Assembly (NCBI GenBank): GCA_030427825.1 | Contig: JAUICO010000047.1 | Coordinates: 1-35,632 of the forward strand | DNA: 35,632 bases | Source of the DNA: a bacterium | Lineage (GTDB): Bacteria; Myxococcota_A; Bradymonadia; REDH01 | Direction: 5' to 3' | Program-made: the position numbers and the translations under genes | Notes under the pieces: generated by a model | Database searches by the model: none | The model's input: only the letters and a program-made list of their open reading frames with translations | What the model was told of the DNA's origin: nothing | Shown: positions 7,620 to 17,766 of the stretch, piece by piece | Layout: each line of letters opens with the position of its first letter | Numbering within the stretch: the first letter of the stretch is position 1

Positions 7620-10600
7620 GTGTTTGTTTCTTCGATCGATTGGACTCCCGGCAACGCGTCGCCCTGCACTTCATCGCTTCGCCCGAGCCGCCCCGAAGGG
7701 CTGTCTGCCGACAACGCGAGGATTGCCATCGCCCTCGTCGTCGCGATGACAGCCCTTCTTGTGTCGGCAGGTGCTGCTGCGTTCGAGAATGGCGATGTAC
7801 TGATCGGGAGCGCGGGAACCGGCGACGCACCGGCCCTTGACGGTCAGTACGATCGCCCGCTGCTTGTCGCGATCGACACGCCTTACGAACTCTTCTCAGA
7901 ACTCGGTTCCCTGATTCACGTCGCGGCGTGGACTCCCGAAGGCGAGCCCGCCGACGGTGCATGGGTGTACTATGGCACTCGCGCCGTTGGCCGCACGAAC
8001 CGCCACGGAACCTTCGCCTTTCGCCACGGCGTCGCAACAGCCGACGTTCAGGACTACGTTGAAAACGGAGGAGTGATCACCGTAGTCTGGGATCGAGACG
8101 AGAACCGTTACCGGGGCAATGTGTGGTTCAGCGTACTCTCGCGAACAGAGAGCTTCGCGACAGACCACATACACGTGTACACAGACCGCGGCGTCTTCTC
8201 CCCGGGCGACGACATTCGATTGCGCACCATCGCCTGGCATCTCGCAGACGACTACACAGCCCTGACCGACGCAGAGGTCGAGTTTACCCTCGTAGGTCCT
8301 GATGGCAGAGTCGTCTGTGCTGACACCGCCCGGAGCGGAGACTTCGGTACCGCCGCAACCTCACTATTCATCCCAACGGCGACCCCCGACGGAGAATACC
8401 AACTCCGCGCATCCGCCGGCGATGCACATGCCGAGACCCGCCTTCAGATCCGTCGCTTCGAGGTTCCGGAGCTGCGTGTAACACATGATCTGGGGCGCTT
8501 TCTTACACGCGACACACGAGACCTGGCTTTCGAAGTGCACGCAGAATCCACCACAGAAACACCTCTTGGCGAAGCGACGCTGACGGCGGAGATCCGATCC
8601 CCCACTTCATCGTGGGAACACACGGCAGCGATGGTCGATGGTGTTGCACACCTGCAGCTGGACGAAAGCACCATCACAGAGCTCACCGGTGGAATGAGAG
8701 ACGGGCAGACGGTCAATATCACGCTGCGAGTCGAATCCCACGACGGTCGTCATGCGCGCGTCGACCGTGTGCTCCGATATGCGGTCAACCCCTGGGTTGT
8801 TGTCGTAGAGACGGACCGCACCGAGTACGCCCCCGGAGATCCAATCGAGTTGTTTGTCCGTGTGTCCGACCTGGACCGTGTGCCCGCACGCAACACACAC
8901 ATCACAGCAAGAACCTCTCGTGGGGAACACGCGGAGGCCCACACGTCGGAGGACGGCGTAGCACGATTCACGTTCTCGATGCTGGACGATGGCTTCGACG
9001 TCGACATCTACATCGACGATGTCGACGATGCCGTCGCAGGCACACACATCGACTGGCAGGAGCCTCAACCGATGCGGTCGCGTATCGAAGAGCCCATCGT
9101 TCGAGAAGGCGCCACGGTTCCGCTGACAGTGACCTTTCCGGCAGGCTTCGTTCCCGTTGAGGAAGTGGTACACGCCGACGTAGTCGACACGTCGGGCGCG
9201 CTCGAACAGGCGCTGCTACTTCGCGTCCGTGAGGACGATGGCGTGTACTCGGCCCACGGCGAATTCTCTGCCCCGTCCTGGGGATCCATGCTCATCACAC
9301 TCTTCGCGCTCGGCCGACCACAGGACGTCGAAGCCGCCGCGTCGGGCGAGGATACACCATCGACCGGTCTGGGGCTCCTCACCGAGGGACAGCAGCTACT
9401 TGTGCACCCGAACCGCGAGCTCACGATTCACCTGAATGGTATTCCAGACCGGGTGGACTACGGCGACGGGCTGAACGGAAGTGTGCGCGTCGAAGACACC
9501 AACGGGCATCGCGTCGACGCCTCACTTGGCGTAGCGGTCGTACACTCGGCGGTGCTGGCGATGAAGGATCCACTCGAGATCACGCCGATGGACACCTTCT
9601 ACAATCCGGAGCTTCGCACCCTGGCAAACACAGGTGCCCAGATGCTCACCTGGCCGGTGGTCTCACGAAACTGGGGGCCGAACCAAAACGACGTCGCGCT
9701 GCCACCCTTTTCGTACCAAGAAGGAGGCGCCATCGATTTCGTCCCGACCGACCGACGCCAGGCGGACAACCAGCCGGAGCAGGAAGTCCAGGGCGCAGAG
9801 TACTACTCGGTAGGTGGCGTCGGCTCAAGCGCTGTCGGACACGGCTACGGCATGGGAGGGGGCGGTGCGTACGGCGGTACGTACGGTAGCGCGGCGGGTG
9901 GACTCGCCGAACAACCGCAGATCCAGTCGCTCGCCGCATCCGGCGACGGCGAAGTGCTTGCGAATCACCGATCCGCACATGAGCGATTGGAAGCAGCGGG
10001 CCCCGGTACGCGCATCGAGTTCGTCGTGCGCACCGAAGTCTCGCCGACGCTGCTCTGGGACCCGGAGGTTCTCGTCGAGAACGGACGTGGAGGCTTCGCC
10101 GCACAGCTCGGGACCGCCACCGGGGACCATGAAGTTGTGCTTGTTGCCTCGGATCGCAATGGCGGTGTTGGTGTGCTCAGACATACTGTCTCCATACAGC
10201 GAGACGTCGAAATCCGCGTCGATGCGCCGGCCGAAGCCACACTGGCTGTGCCCTTTGATGTGCTCGCGACAGTGGTCAATCACGGCGTAGACGATGACAC
10301 CTTTGAGCTGGAGTTTCGTGGCGACAATGTGCCGTCATTGCGGACAACCGTGTTTGTTCCGGCGGGAGGACATGCAGGGGTGCGCCTGAACCCACGGGTT
10401 GACGCACCCGGTGTGCAGCATTGGCAGGCGAGCGCTGTTGGAAGCCACGGCGCCGATGCGATCGAACGCGATGTGTTCGTCCTTCCGCAGGGCGCTCCTG
10501 ATATCCTCGCTCAGGTGTCACCCCTCACGTCGGCGGCACCCACGGTGATGACCATCGATGTGCCGACAGGCGCTGAGTGGACGCGAACGACACTTGACGT

Positions 10601-11747
10601 GCGGCTGCCGACGATCAGCTCGTCTTTCGCGGGCCTCGACGCCCTGCGCCGTCAGATCTCAGAGAGTGATGCGGTATCGCTCGGCGGTGATCTACTCACC
10701 ACCCTCGCGCTGTTGCGCCACCAGCAGAGCGGCGTGGGAAGCGACGTGATTCCTCTCGATGACACGGTGGCTGCGACGCTGAGGCAGCTGCTGGACGTGC
10801 AGAGAAGCGACGGAGGCTGGAGCTTCTGGTGGCATCCACAGTCGAGCGTGTTCGTCAGCTCGTGGGTCCTCGAAGCGATGATAGAAGCCCGACGCGCGGG
10901 CTACGAAGTACCGTCGGAGCGCATTCGCCGCGGCGCTACATACATCTCGCGTGCCCTGAGAGACCTGGCTGAAGTCGATGACATCGCCTTCTGGGAAGGT
11001 GACGGCGACGCGATCCGAAGCGGGATTTCCGCCGAGGCCTTTCGTGTGCTCACTATGGTCGACGAGGAGCTCCGCAGCGCTGAGGTCGACGCGGCCATCG
11101 CGACCCTCGCCGGGCGCGCGGTCGCAACGATGGAAGCGACGCATATTGAGATTCTGGCCTACGCAAACAACCTGCTCGCGCTCGCCGAGCTGCGTGCCGC
11201 CGGTGGTCATGCACCAACCGACGATGAACTCTCGGCGTGGGCTTCGCGGCTGCAGACTCAACAACAACACGGACATTGGGAGCCGGGATGGTTTCATGCA
11301 TACGGTGGTTCGGTGGAAGCGACGGCGGCCGTCTTGCGCGTGTTTGACGTGATCGACGGCGACTTCGAGTCGGAACGCCGCGCTGCTGTCCGCTACCTCA
11401 TGACAACGATGGACGAGTTGGGTGGCTGGCACAACGTGCGTTCAAGCGCTGTTGCGATTCGCTCGCTGCTCTCGATAGCGGCTCCTGCAGAGTCTGACGC
11501 TTCAGAGATCGTGGTGATCGCAAACAACACCGAGATCATGCGGGTGCAGATCGACGCGGCCGATCCCTGGCTCGCGTCGATGCAGCTTCGGGGTGTGGAT
11601 CTCTCGCCCTGGCTTCGTCCCGGGCGGAACACCCTGGAGTTGCGTTACGACGGTGGTCTGGAAGCGACAGCGGCGGTGCGCGTGGAAGCCTGGGGCGTCG
11701 ACGCCTCCGATATGGGCACGACCGCGAGCACTGAGGCGATCCACTAA
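7620..11747 (+). CDS. Secreted alpha-2-macroglobulin-like protein lacking the thioester motif
   Basis: A giant extracytoplasmic protein of about 1375 residues. The GTG at 7620 is preceded by GGAG (7608-7611) and leaves a hydrophobic export segment at about residues 35-53 ending in Ala-Gly-Ala-Ala-Ala; ATG 7746 is the alternative but would cut that segment, and codons back to 7314 lie within the kinase gene. The body is a string of macroglobulin-like beta domains. One block reads Arg-Thr-Glu-x5-Leu-Trp-Asp-Pro-Glu-Val, the typical Trp-x-Pro motif after the bait region. A Gly-rich linker (about 9811-9905) and acidic Gln-rich stretch sit where a bait region is expected. The C-terminal helical toroid contains DGGWSFWW at about residue 1066. 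I find no Cys-x-Glu-Gln, so covalent trapping is unlikely. It could act as an envelope protease trap or stress sensor. Confidence 0.85.
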   Translation: MFVSSIDWTPGNASPCTSSLRPSRPEGLSADNARIAIALVVAMTALLVSAGAAAFENGDVLIGSAGTGDAPALDGQYDRPLLVAIDTPYELFSELGSLIHVAAWTPEGEPADGAWVYYGTRAVGRTNRHGTFAFRHGVATADVQDYVENGGVITVVWDRDENRYRGNVWFSVLSRTESFATDHIHVYTDRGVFSPGDDIRLRTIAWHLADDYTALTDAEVEFTLVGPDGRVVCADTARSGDFGTAATSLFIPTATPDGEYQLRASAGDAHAETRLQIRRFEVPELRVTHDLGRFLTRDTRDLAFEVHAESTTETPLGEATLTAEIRSPTSSWEHTAAMVDGVAHLQLDESTITELTGGMRDGQTVNITLRVESHDGRHARVDRVLRYAVNPWVVVVETDRTEYAPGDPIELFVRVSDLDRVPARNTHITARTSRGEHAEAHTSEDGVARFTFSMLDDGFDVDIYIDDVDDAVAGTHIDWQEPQPMRSRIEEPIVREGATVPLTVTFPAGFVPVEEVVHADVVDTSGALEQALLLRVREDDGVYSAHGEFSAPSWGSMLITLFALGRPQDVEAAASGEDTPSTGLGLLTEGQQLLVHPNRELTIHLNGIPDRVDYGDGLNGSVRVEDTNGHRVDASLGVAVVHSAVLAMKDPLEITPMDTFYNPELRTLANTGAQMLTWPVVSRNWGPNQNDVALPPFSYQEGGAIDFVPTDRRQADNQPEQEVQGAEYYSVGGVGSSAVGHGYGMGGGGAYGGTYGSAAGGLAEQPQIQSLAASGDGEVLANHRSAHERLEAAGPGTRIEFVVRTEVSPTLLWDPEVLVENGRGGFAAQLGTATGDHEVVLVASDRNGGVGVLRHTVSIQRDVEIRVDAPAEATLAVPFDVLATVVNHGVDDDTFELEFRGDNVPSLRTTVFVPAGGHAGVRLNPRVDAPGVQHWQASAVGSHGADAIERDVFVLPQGAPDILAQVSPLTSAAPTVMTIDVPTGAEWTRTTLDVRLPTISSSFAGLDALRRQISESDAVSLGGDLLTTLALLRHQQSGVGSDVIPLDDTVAATLRQLLDVQRSDGGWSFWWHPQSSVFVSSWVLEAMIEARRAGYEVPSERIRRGATYISRALRDLAEVDDIAFWEGDGDAIRSGISAEAFRVLTMVDEELRSAEVDAAIATLAGRAVATMEATHIEILAYANNLLALAELRAAGGHAPTDDELSAWASRLQTQQQHGHWEPGWFHAYGGSVEATAAVLRVFDVIDGDFESERRAAVRYLMTTMDELGGWHNVRSSAVAIRSLLSIAAPAESDASEIVVIANNTEIMRVQIDAADPWLASMQLRGVDLSPWLRPGRNTLELRYDGGLEATAAVRVEAWGVDASDMGTTASTEAIH

Positions 11748-11821
11748 CTGCGTCAGCGAGGCGCCGTCATCTGTGATCCGAGCGGCGTGTCAATTCAATG
11801 CCGCGCCTGCGCCGTCCGCAC
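11748..11821. other. Convergent gap between A2M-like gene and RND exporter
   Basis: This 74-bp stretch separates two converging genes. I see no clear hairpin with a T-tract on either strand, so the transcript ends are not defined by sequence here. Confidence 0.3.
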
Positions 11822-14125
11822 TCATGTGGAGCCCTTCCAGCCAACTTTCAGCAGGGCCGGCAGGACGATCAGATCGCCGATGTAGCAGCCCACGAGGGTC
11901 ACACACACCAGCTCGGCGAAGAGGCGTATCGGCTGAAAACTGCTCCACAGCAGCAGCACCATGCCGCCGACAAACATGATGCTGGTCACCAGGATTGCGC
12001 GCCCGGTCCCTCTTGCCGTTCGGCGTATCGCGTCGTCGGTGCTGCGACCGGCCGCCAGCTCTTCTCGAAAGCGCGCAAGCACGTGAATGGTATCGTCGAC
12101 CGCCAGGCCGAGGCTTACCGAGAAAATGATGGCCGATGTGGAGTTCAGGTAGATGCCGCGCGCGGCCATGTAGGCCAGCGTCAATATGAGTGGGATGACA
12201 TTTGGCGGCACGCTCAGGATGCCCATGCGTACGCTACGAAACAGGAGCGTCATGATGATGAAGATGACAACAAAGGCCAGCCCGAGACTGGAGAGCATGT
12301 CGCGCATGATCAGATCTACACCGCGTGCTCCGGAGTAACCGTCGCCGCTGAGGTGGTAGGTGATGTCGTCGAACTCAGCGAAGAGCTCGTCTGCGCGTTT
12401 CAACAGTTCGTTGCAGAGCGCCAGGGACGTGCGGCCGCCGATATCCGCAAGCTGGACGTTGAGGCGAAGCCGGCGCCTGTCGAAGCTGACCCACGCCGCC
12501 GTCGGGTCCGGTCGCGCGCCTTCGATGAGAGAATAGAGCTGGGCGACCTGCGCCCGTGAACGAAACGGTTGCGCGCGTCGCTCGGGATCCCCGGTATACG
12601 CCACCAGGGCTTCATGCAGGTAATCTCCATAGGTGCTTGTGTGCAGCACGCCCGGCTGTTCGTCGGCCCACCGCGCGAGCTCATCGACGGCGTTCAGAAT
12701 TGCAGGGTCGTCGAAACGACCTTCTGTGTCGGAGATCAGGCTCACCTCGACGGGAATGATACCGTTCAGCTCCTCCTCGATCAGATGCATGGTCTCTGTG
12801 GTCGGGTCACCGGGCTTCATGATCTCAAGGAGGGTCGCGTCGACAACAATCTTTGTCGATACAAACACAGCTCCGACCAGGGTCAGCACAGCGATCGTGA
12901 TCACCGGCCACGGATGCCGCAGTACGATGTTCACTGTAGCGACAGTTGCTCGCTCCAGCACACCATCGTGCTGGACGAAGGCACGGTGTTCAGGCGCGCG
13001 AAAGAGGGACAGGGCGGCAGGGACGACCGTGATCGTGACCACATAGGCAATCAGCATCGCGGCGGCGGTTGCGACGCCGAAACGCTGCAGCACCGTCGTG
13101 CGAGCTACGATCAGAGACGCAAATCCAACCGCGGTCGTGAACGAGGTCAGGAAGCAGGCGGCGGCGATTGTCGATACGGTGCGCTTTGCAGCCAGGCGTC
13201 GGTCGTCTGTGTCCCGCAGCTCTTCGCCGTACCGATTGACCAGATGAATCGAGTCACTGACTCCGATGATCAGGATCAGGATTGGGAGCATCTGGTTGAT
13301 GATGTTCACCGTCTCGCCGACAAGAACCATCAGTCCGACGGACACAACGACAGAGATCAGGACGGCGGTGGTCGGCACGAGGGTACCCGGCAGCCACCGA
13401 AAGCAAACAAACAGGAAAAGCGCCGAGAGAAGCAGTGAGAGCGGAACAAGTGTGGTCTGATCGCGGCGCAGCTGATCGACGACCCAGGTCCTGATGAAAG
13501 GTATCCCGCCGATCTCAACCCGGTCGCCCGCGGGTGGCGGGTGCGCTGCAAGCCAGGCCTGTACCGAGCGCACCACCGGCCGAAGCTCAGCGATCTCGGT
13601 GTATTCATTCTCAAGAAAGAAGGCGACGACAGCGAGCCGGTGACTCTCCGAAATCAACACGCCCTCGACGAACTGCGAGGTTGCGAGGGCTTCACGCAGA
13701 TTCTCGGCTTCGCTGTCCTCAACCTCATCTCCGCGCACCGGGGGGTTTACGTCGATGACACCATCGCCGTCCGCGCGGGGAAAACCACTTACGGTGATAC
13801 TCTCGACGCGGCGCAGCCACGGGGCGTCGCCAAACTCGATGGCGATGTCGTGAAGGTACTGAAGGCGCTCCGTCGAGAGAATGTCATCGCTCTCGAGAAG
13901 GACCAGGAGCACGCTCTCTGTGCTGCCGAAGGCTTCTCGAAAAGCGTCGGAGTTTCGTTGCTGCTCGTCTTCGGTTGCGAACAGGCTCTGCGGGCTGAAG
14001 TTTGCCTCGATGTTTGGAATCTGCGCTGCGAAGAGCGCAGCGACGGCCAGGGCGACGGCGATAACAGCGACACGGTGCTGCACGACTGTGTGCGCGATCC
14101 ACTTCGGGAGGCGACCTTCAGCCAT
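11822..14125 (-). CDS. RND superfamily (MMPL/HAE3-like) exporter
   Basis: A 767-residue membrane protein with the duplicated RND layout: one N-terminal transmembrane helix, a large periplasmic loop, a five-helix bundle, then the same again. The conserved acidic residues lie in GVSDSIHLV in the first half and LAVDDTIHVL in the second, the usual proton-relay positions. The length and the SSD-like bundle fit the MMPL/HAE3 group, which moves lipids, hopanoids or other hydrophobic molecules, rather than the about 1000-residue drug pumps. No membrane-fusion or outer-membrane partner is next to it. The ATG at 14125 is only 12 bp after the stop of the upstream scaffold gene and has no good ribosome binding site, which suggests translation by reinitiation. 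Substrate unknown. Confidence 0.9.
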   Translation of the reverse strand: MAEGRLPKWIAHTVVQHRVAVIAVALAVAALFAAQIPNIEANFSPQSLFATEDEQQRNSDAFREAFGSTESVLLVLLESDDILSTERLQYLHDIAIEFGDAPWLRRVESITVSGFPRADGDGVIDVNPPVRGDEVEDSEAENLREALATSQFVEGVLISESHRLAVVAFFLENEYTEIAELRPVVRSVQAWLAAHPPPAGDRVEIGGIPFIRTWVVDQLRRDQTTLVPLSLLLSALFLFVCFRWLPGTLVPTTAVLISVVVSVGLMVLVGETVNIINQMLPILILIIGVSDSIHLVNRYGEELRDTDDRRLAAKRTVSTIAAACFLTSFTTAVGFASLIVARTTVLQRFGVATAAAMLIAYVVTITVVPAALSLFRAPEHRAFVQHDGVLERATVATVNIVLRHPWPVITIAVLTLVGAVFVSTKIVVDATLLEIMKPGDPTTETMHLIEEELNGIIPVEVSLISDTEGRFDDPAILNAVDELARWADEQPGVLHTSTYGDYLHEALVAYTGDPERRAQPFRSRAQVAQLYSLIEGARPDPTAAWVSFDRRRLRLNVQLADIGGRTSLALCNELLKRADELFAEFDDITYHLSGDGYSGARGVDLIMRDMLSSLGLAFVVIFIIMTLLFRSVRMGILSVPPNVIPLILTLAYMAARGIYLNSTSAIIFSVSLGLAVDDTIHVLARFREELAAGRSTDDAIRRTARGTGRAILVTSIMFVGGMVLLLWSSFQPIRLFAELVCVTLVGCYIGDLIVLPALLKVGWKGST

Positions 14126-14137
14126 GCGGGAACACGC

Positions 14138-17100
14138 TCAATCCACGGACTCGAAGAATCGCTTCACGGTGCGTCGCGCCGCGATCAGCCGCGCGCTGCT
14201 CATTTCGGGATGATAGTTGACCACGAGTCGCGGCGTACGCTGGAGCTCCCTGTGAGCCAGTTCGCGCACGTGTTGGCGTTCGTCGACCATCGCGTAAGCC
14301 AACCAGGTCGAGCGTGGCGTGTTGCGATTCGCCTCGTACCAGGTCCTCCATGCTTCGACGTCGTCGCCGAACACCTGGAAGCACAGACGCTCCAATGCTT
14401 CGGATGCGCGCCGCGCGATAGTGGCGCTGCCGTCCGCGACCAGCTGCATCAGCGGCGGAATCGCGCTCAGGTCGCGCAGCTTGGTGACGGCCAGGATTGC
14501 CTTCTCGGCGACTTCCGGGTTCTGATTTGCAAGGCGATCGCGCAATCGTGCGATGAAAGCGTCGAAGCCGTCAGATTTTCGGTTGTTGTCGAGGATTTGC
14601 ATCGCGAGGCGGCGCACGCCGTTGTCGAGATCGAAGAGCGCCGAGAAGAGCGCGGGGCGTAGTGGGAGATCTCGAATGTAAGCGAGGAGTCGAGACGCGT
14701 AGTAGCGATTCTGCGGGAAGCTGCTCGCCAGCGCCTCGTAGAGCGGGTCGACCATCTCGGTGACCTGGTTGTAGCAGAGCGCCACGAGCGGGCCGTGCTC
14801 GCGCACGTGCCGTGCCTCTTCGTCGGGCTTGCTACGGTCGACCAGGAGGCGTCCCGGGAAATGGTCCAGAATGTACGGGTACGCTGCGACGCCGTGAGCC
14901 CGTATCGTTGTCGTCGCATCGGCGACGGCGTCAGGATCGTCGCCGGACAGGTGCCGGAAGCTGCGCGAGAGATCCCTGCCCTTGCGCAGGGAGTCGTGCC
15001 CGGTGGGGTCGCTGATTCGTCGAACCCGTGTCTTCTGCGTATTCGAGATCCGTTCGAGCTCCGCGCTGGAGAGGTACTCCGGCTCTACCTCTTCGGCGGC
15101 GCCCATGTTGTCGACGCTCTCACGGGACTCGGATTCCTGAGCGCCGAAGGCTTCGTTTGTGCTGAAAGCCAGGGTTTGGGACCGGATCTCGCCGTGTTCC
15201 GCATGCAGACTGCTGACGACGGCTCTGATCTCGTCGCTGAACGTGAGATCGCTGCGGCGGGTAGACATAGAGGGTAGCGCGTCGTCCGCCGGTGCCTGAC
15301 CGGTCTCTGTACGGCTCCCTGCGGTTGCACCGGCCGCCACCTCGTCAAAGGCGTCGTCCACGATCGATTGAAAGTCTGCAGACGAGAGCGCCAGCTCGTC
15401 ATCATCGACCCGCGTTTCGGCCACGGCATCGGCGCCGGAATCTGCCCCGCTGCCTTCCGCCGTCGCCTCCCGGGCTCCCTCCGCCTCGAGGTCGGCCGTG
15501 AGCCTTGTTTCCCCTACCGGAGAGTCCGGGTCCGTCTTGTCCCGGTCCGTATCGTTTTCGCCGGCCTCAGGTGCGACAGCCGTTGCGCTCTTGATGGTGG
15601 ATTCCCACGCATCGGCAAGACTCTGGCTGGTCTTCAGATTGTACCAGCCGGAGTCATCGTGAATCTGCTGTACGATTTCATCGGCTTCGGGCGTTCGCCT
15701 GACCCGGGCGTCCTGTGACGGTGGCTCGCCGGCGTCCGCGGGGCTGCCGCGTTCCGCAGGTTCTGCGTCAACCGCGTCTGCGCTTTCATTGGAGCCTTCG
15801 GCGATTTCATCGCGCGCAGCGATCCGATCTTCGTGTGCCGCTGCGGCGTCGTCGAATGCGCCGGGCTCGATCGAAAATGGGCCGCTCTCGGACTCGATCG
15901 TGAATTCGATCTCACCGCTGCCGGTGCCACCGCCCGCGGCGCCTTCGTCACATTCCTCAGCCGGGGGGAGCCGCGAGGCCGGCGCGTTGCGCTCCATTCG
16001 ACGGCGCACAATGAGTCCCTCAAGTGCGGTCACGAGGCGATTCACAAGCACGAAGATGGTGGGCAGCTCGCGCGGGTCTACGGAGCCGGCGTCACCGTCC
16101 CCCAGAAGGAACACCCCGGGTCGTCCGCCGATCGGGACGGGGATCACAACCGACTCTTCAGGAACGCTCTGGCCGATCGACTCGTAAAAATGGTGCAGAC
16201 CGAGGTGAATCGGGTCTCCGTGGAAGAAGCCTTCTCCGCTGACGAGCAGGCCTTCGAACGCGGAGCGCATCACGTAGATGCTGCTCTCATCCATCGACAC
16301 CTGGCCCGACGTGTCCTGACCCACCAGCCCGCGCAGCTGCCCGCCGCTCAGCATCAGCATGAAGCGTCGTTGAAACACGCGGCCGCAGAATGACAGCGCT
16401 GCCTGGAGCACCTCGTCGCGTCCGCGCGCGTCTTTCATGAAGCGGGTGAGTTGATCGAGGGTCCACTCGTCGGGGTCGCCGTCCAGCGCTGCATGACTAC
16501 CGGTGTATAGACCGATCGTTCGTCGCCTGCTGCCCTGTCGGTCCTCGCCGAGTGCGGGGTCGTCGACGGAAACAACGCCGCTGACCGGAGTCTCGTCCGT
16601 CGTGAGAATCGGCGTTCTCCCCGATTCAACGGCTGCATCGTCGGCCCACGCAGCATCGTCACCCAGGGTGTCCACTTCGCGAGTGAAGGGCCCGGAATCG
16701 TCGCCGACAGCGGCGAAATCTCCGCTGAAGCGGACTTCAGCGACTGCTTCGGGGGCCCCGGTGTCGATGATCGGAGCGGCTCCGGTGACCGTGCCGTCGC
16801 CGCCTTCTGTCGCCGCTCCCTGTGATACTTCGTCCGTTCCCGACGCTTCTTCGGCCTCAACGTGGGCACCGCTCAGATCAACCGCCACGATCTCTGCGAC
16901 CGCCGCGGGGTCGGTGCCGGAGACGTTGGTGTACTCTTCAACAGGCGGCAGCTCTTCTTCCGTGTCGCCCTCACCGCCGTCGGCTTCGTCTTCCAGAACG
17001 ACGGCCGCCGTCTTCGCTGTCGTCGTGGTGACCGGGTGCTCGTCGAGCTCGTCTCGAATGAAATCGGCGGCGATTCTCGCGGCTTCATCTTCTGCAACAG

Positions 17101-17599
17101 CGTCAACCAGCGGCGCCTCCGGCAGATCGATGGGCCAGCGAGCGCTGAGTCGCTGATATCGCCCGTCGACCGGCGTACCGAAGTACCGATTGAGGAGTTC
17201 TACGAAGCGAAACTCAAGAACCGAGAACTGTCTGATCGCCACGCCCTCTTCACGCAACGCATCGACTTCGCGTGTCGAAAGCCCCTCCAGGACGAGTACA
17301 TCCAGAAACCCGTCGCGCCTGCGGAAAGGAATCGCCTCAAGGCGCTGCACCCGGCTCAGGGACCAGGTTCGGACCACGAGAGGGTCGAGGCTCTCGATGA
17401 CAGCGTCGTCCGCAGCCTGATATCCGCTCAGCTCCCGGACCCGCTCCAGCGCGATGTCGGTGTCCAGGTCGGTGGTCTCGAAGAGCGCGGTCGACAGCCG
17501 TCCGCCGGCTTCCCGCATGCGCTGAACCGCACCGTCCATCTCCCGAAAAGACACGACGCGATCACGCACCAACAACGAACTCAAGGGTGTAGGGTCCAA
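14138..17599 (-). CDS. Large scaffold protein: GspE/MshE N-domain, GAF-like domain and HEAT repeats
   Basis: A 1153-residue cytoplasmic protein with three folded parts joined by acidic disordered linkers. Residues about 5-125 resemble the T2SSE_N/MshEN domain (LSSLLVRDRVVS early, then GGRLSTALFETTDL), a fold that binds c-di-GMP in some proteins. Residues about 150-377 are Glu/Asp/Ala-rich. Residues about 378-535 look like a GAF-type sensor domain. Residues about 536-870 are again acidic and disordered. From about 875 to the end are HEAT-like helical repeats (for example IPPLMQLVADGSATIARRASE). No ATPase domain follows the N-domain, so it is not a secretion ATPase. The start is TTG 17599 with GAGGG five bases upstream. 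It forms an operon with the RND exporter (12-bp gap) and diverges from secA. It may be a signal-responsive scaffold for envelope transport; this is inference. Confidence 0.75.
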   Translation of the reverse strand: MDPTPLSSLLVRDRVVSFREMDGAVQRMREAGGRLSTALFETTDLDTDIALERVRELSGYQAADDAVIESLDPLVVRTWSLSRVQRLEAIPFRRRDGFLDVLVLEGLSTREVDALREEGVAIRQFSVLEFRFVELLNRYFGTPVDGRYQRLSARWPIDLPEAPLVDAVAEDEAARIAADFIRDELDEHPVTTTTAKTAAVVLEDEADGGEGDTEEELPPVEEYTNVSGTDPAAVAEIVAVDLSGAHVEAEEASGTDEVSQGAATEGGDGTVTGAAPIIDTGAPEAVAEVRFSGDFAAVGDDSGPFTREVDTLGDDAAWADDAAVESGRTPILTTDETPVSGVVSVDDPALGEDRQGSRRRTIGLYTGSHAALDGDPDEWTLDQLTRFMKDARGRDEVLQAALSFCGRVFQRRFMLMLSGGQLRGLVGQDTSGQVSMDESSIYVMRSAFEGLLVSGEGFFHGDPIHLGLHHFYESIGQSVPEESVVIPVPIGGRPGVFLLGDGDAGSVDPRELPTIFVLVNRLVTALEGLIVRRRMERNAPASRLPPAEECDEGAAGGGTGSGEIEFTIESESGPFSIEPGAFDDAAAAHEDRIAARDEIAEGSNESADAVDAEPAERGSPADAGEPPSQDARVRRTPEADEIVQQIHDDSGWYNLKTSQSLADAWESTIKSATAVAPEAGENDTDRDKTDPDSPVGETRLTADLEAEGAREATAEGSGADSGADAVAETRVDDDELALSSADFQSIVDDAFDEVAAGATAGSRTETGQAPADDALPSMSTRRSDLTFSDEIRAVVSSLHAEHGEIRSQTLAFSTNEAFGAQESESRESVDNMGAAEEVEPEYLSSAELERISNTQKTRVRRISDPTGHDSLRKGRDLSRSFRHLSGDDPDAVADATTTIRAHGVAAYPYILDHFPGRLLVDRSKPDEEARHVREHGPLVALCYNQVTEMVDPLYEALASSFPQNRYYASRLLAYIRDLPLRPALFSALFDLDNGVRRLAMQILDNNRKSDGFDAFIARLRDRLANQNPEVAEKAILAVTKLRDLSAIPPLMQLVADGSATIARRASEALERLCFQVFGDDVEAWRTWYEANRNTPRSTWLAYAMVDERQHVRELAHRELQRTPRLVVNYHPEMSSARLIAARRTVKRFFESVD

Positions 17600-17766
17600 T
17601 CAGCCCTCGCACAGCGATCGGGCAGCGGCACGATTCCTGCTCGCCGAGCTGCCTCGTCGTGCTCATTATCAGAGGCCGGCCGCTGATCCCAGGGGGCAGA
17701 ATCACCCTTGCGTGGGACCACCACCTGCACCAGGTCGAGTGGCCGCAAAACGAGGAGCGTGCATCG
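17600..17766. promoter_or_regulatory. Divergent promoter region between scaffold gene and secA
   Basis: These 167 bp must hold the promoters of two divergent transcripts. On the minus strand GATAATG (about 17676-17682) could be a -10 box, but the matching -35 is weak. On the plus strand no clear box is seen; GAGGAG at about 17753 is the secA ribosome binding site. Confidence 0.35.

Noticed and set aside
13541..14662. Plus-strand 373-codon open frame
   Set aside because: Antisense to the RND exporter and scaffold genes; no family resemblance.
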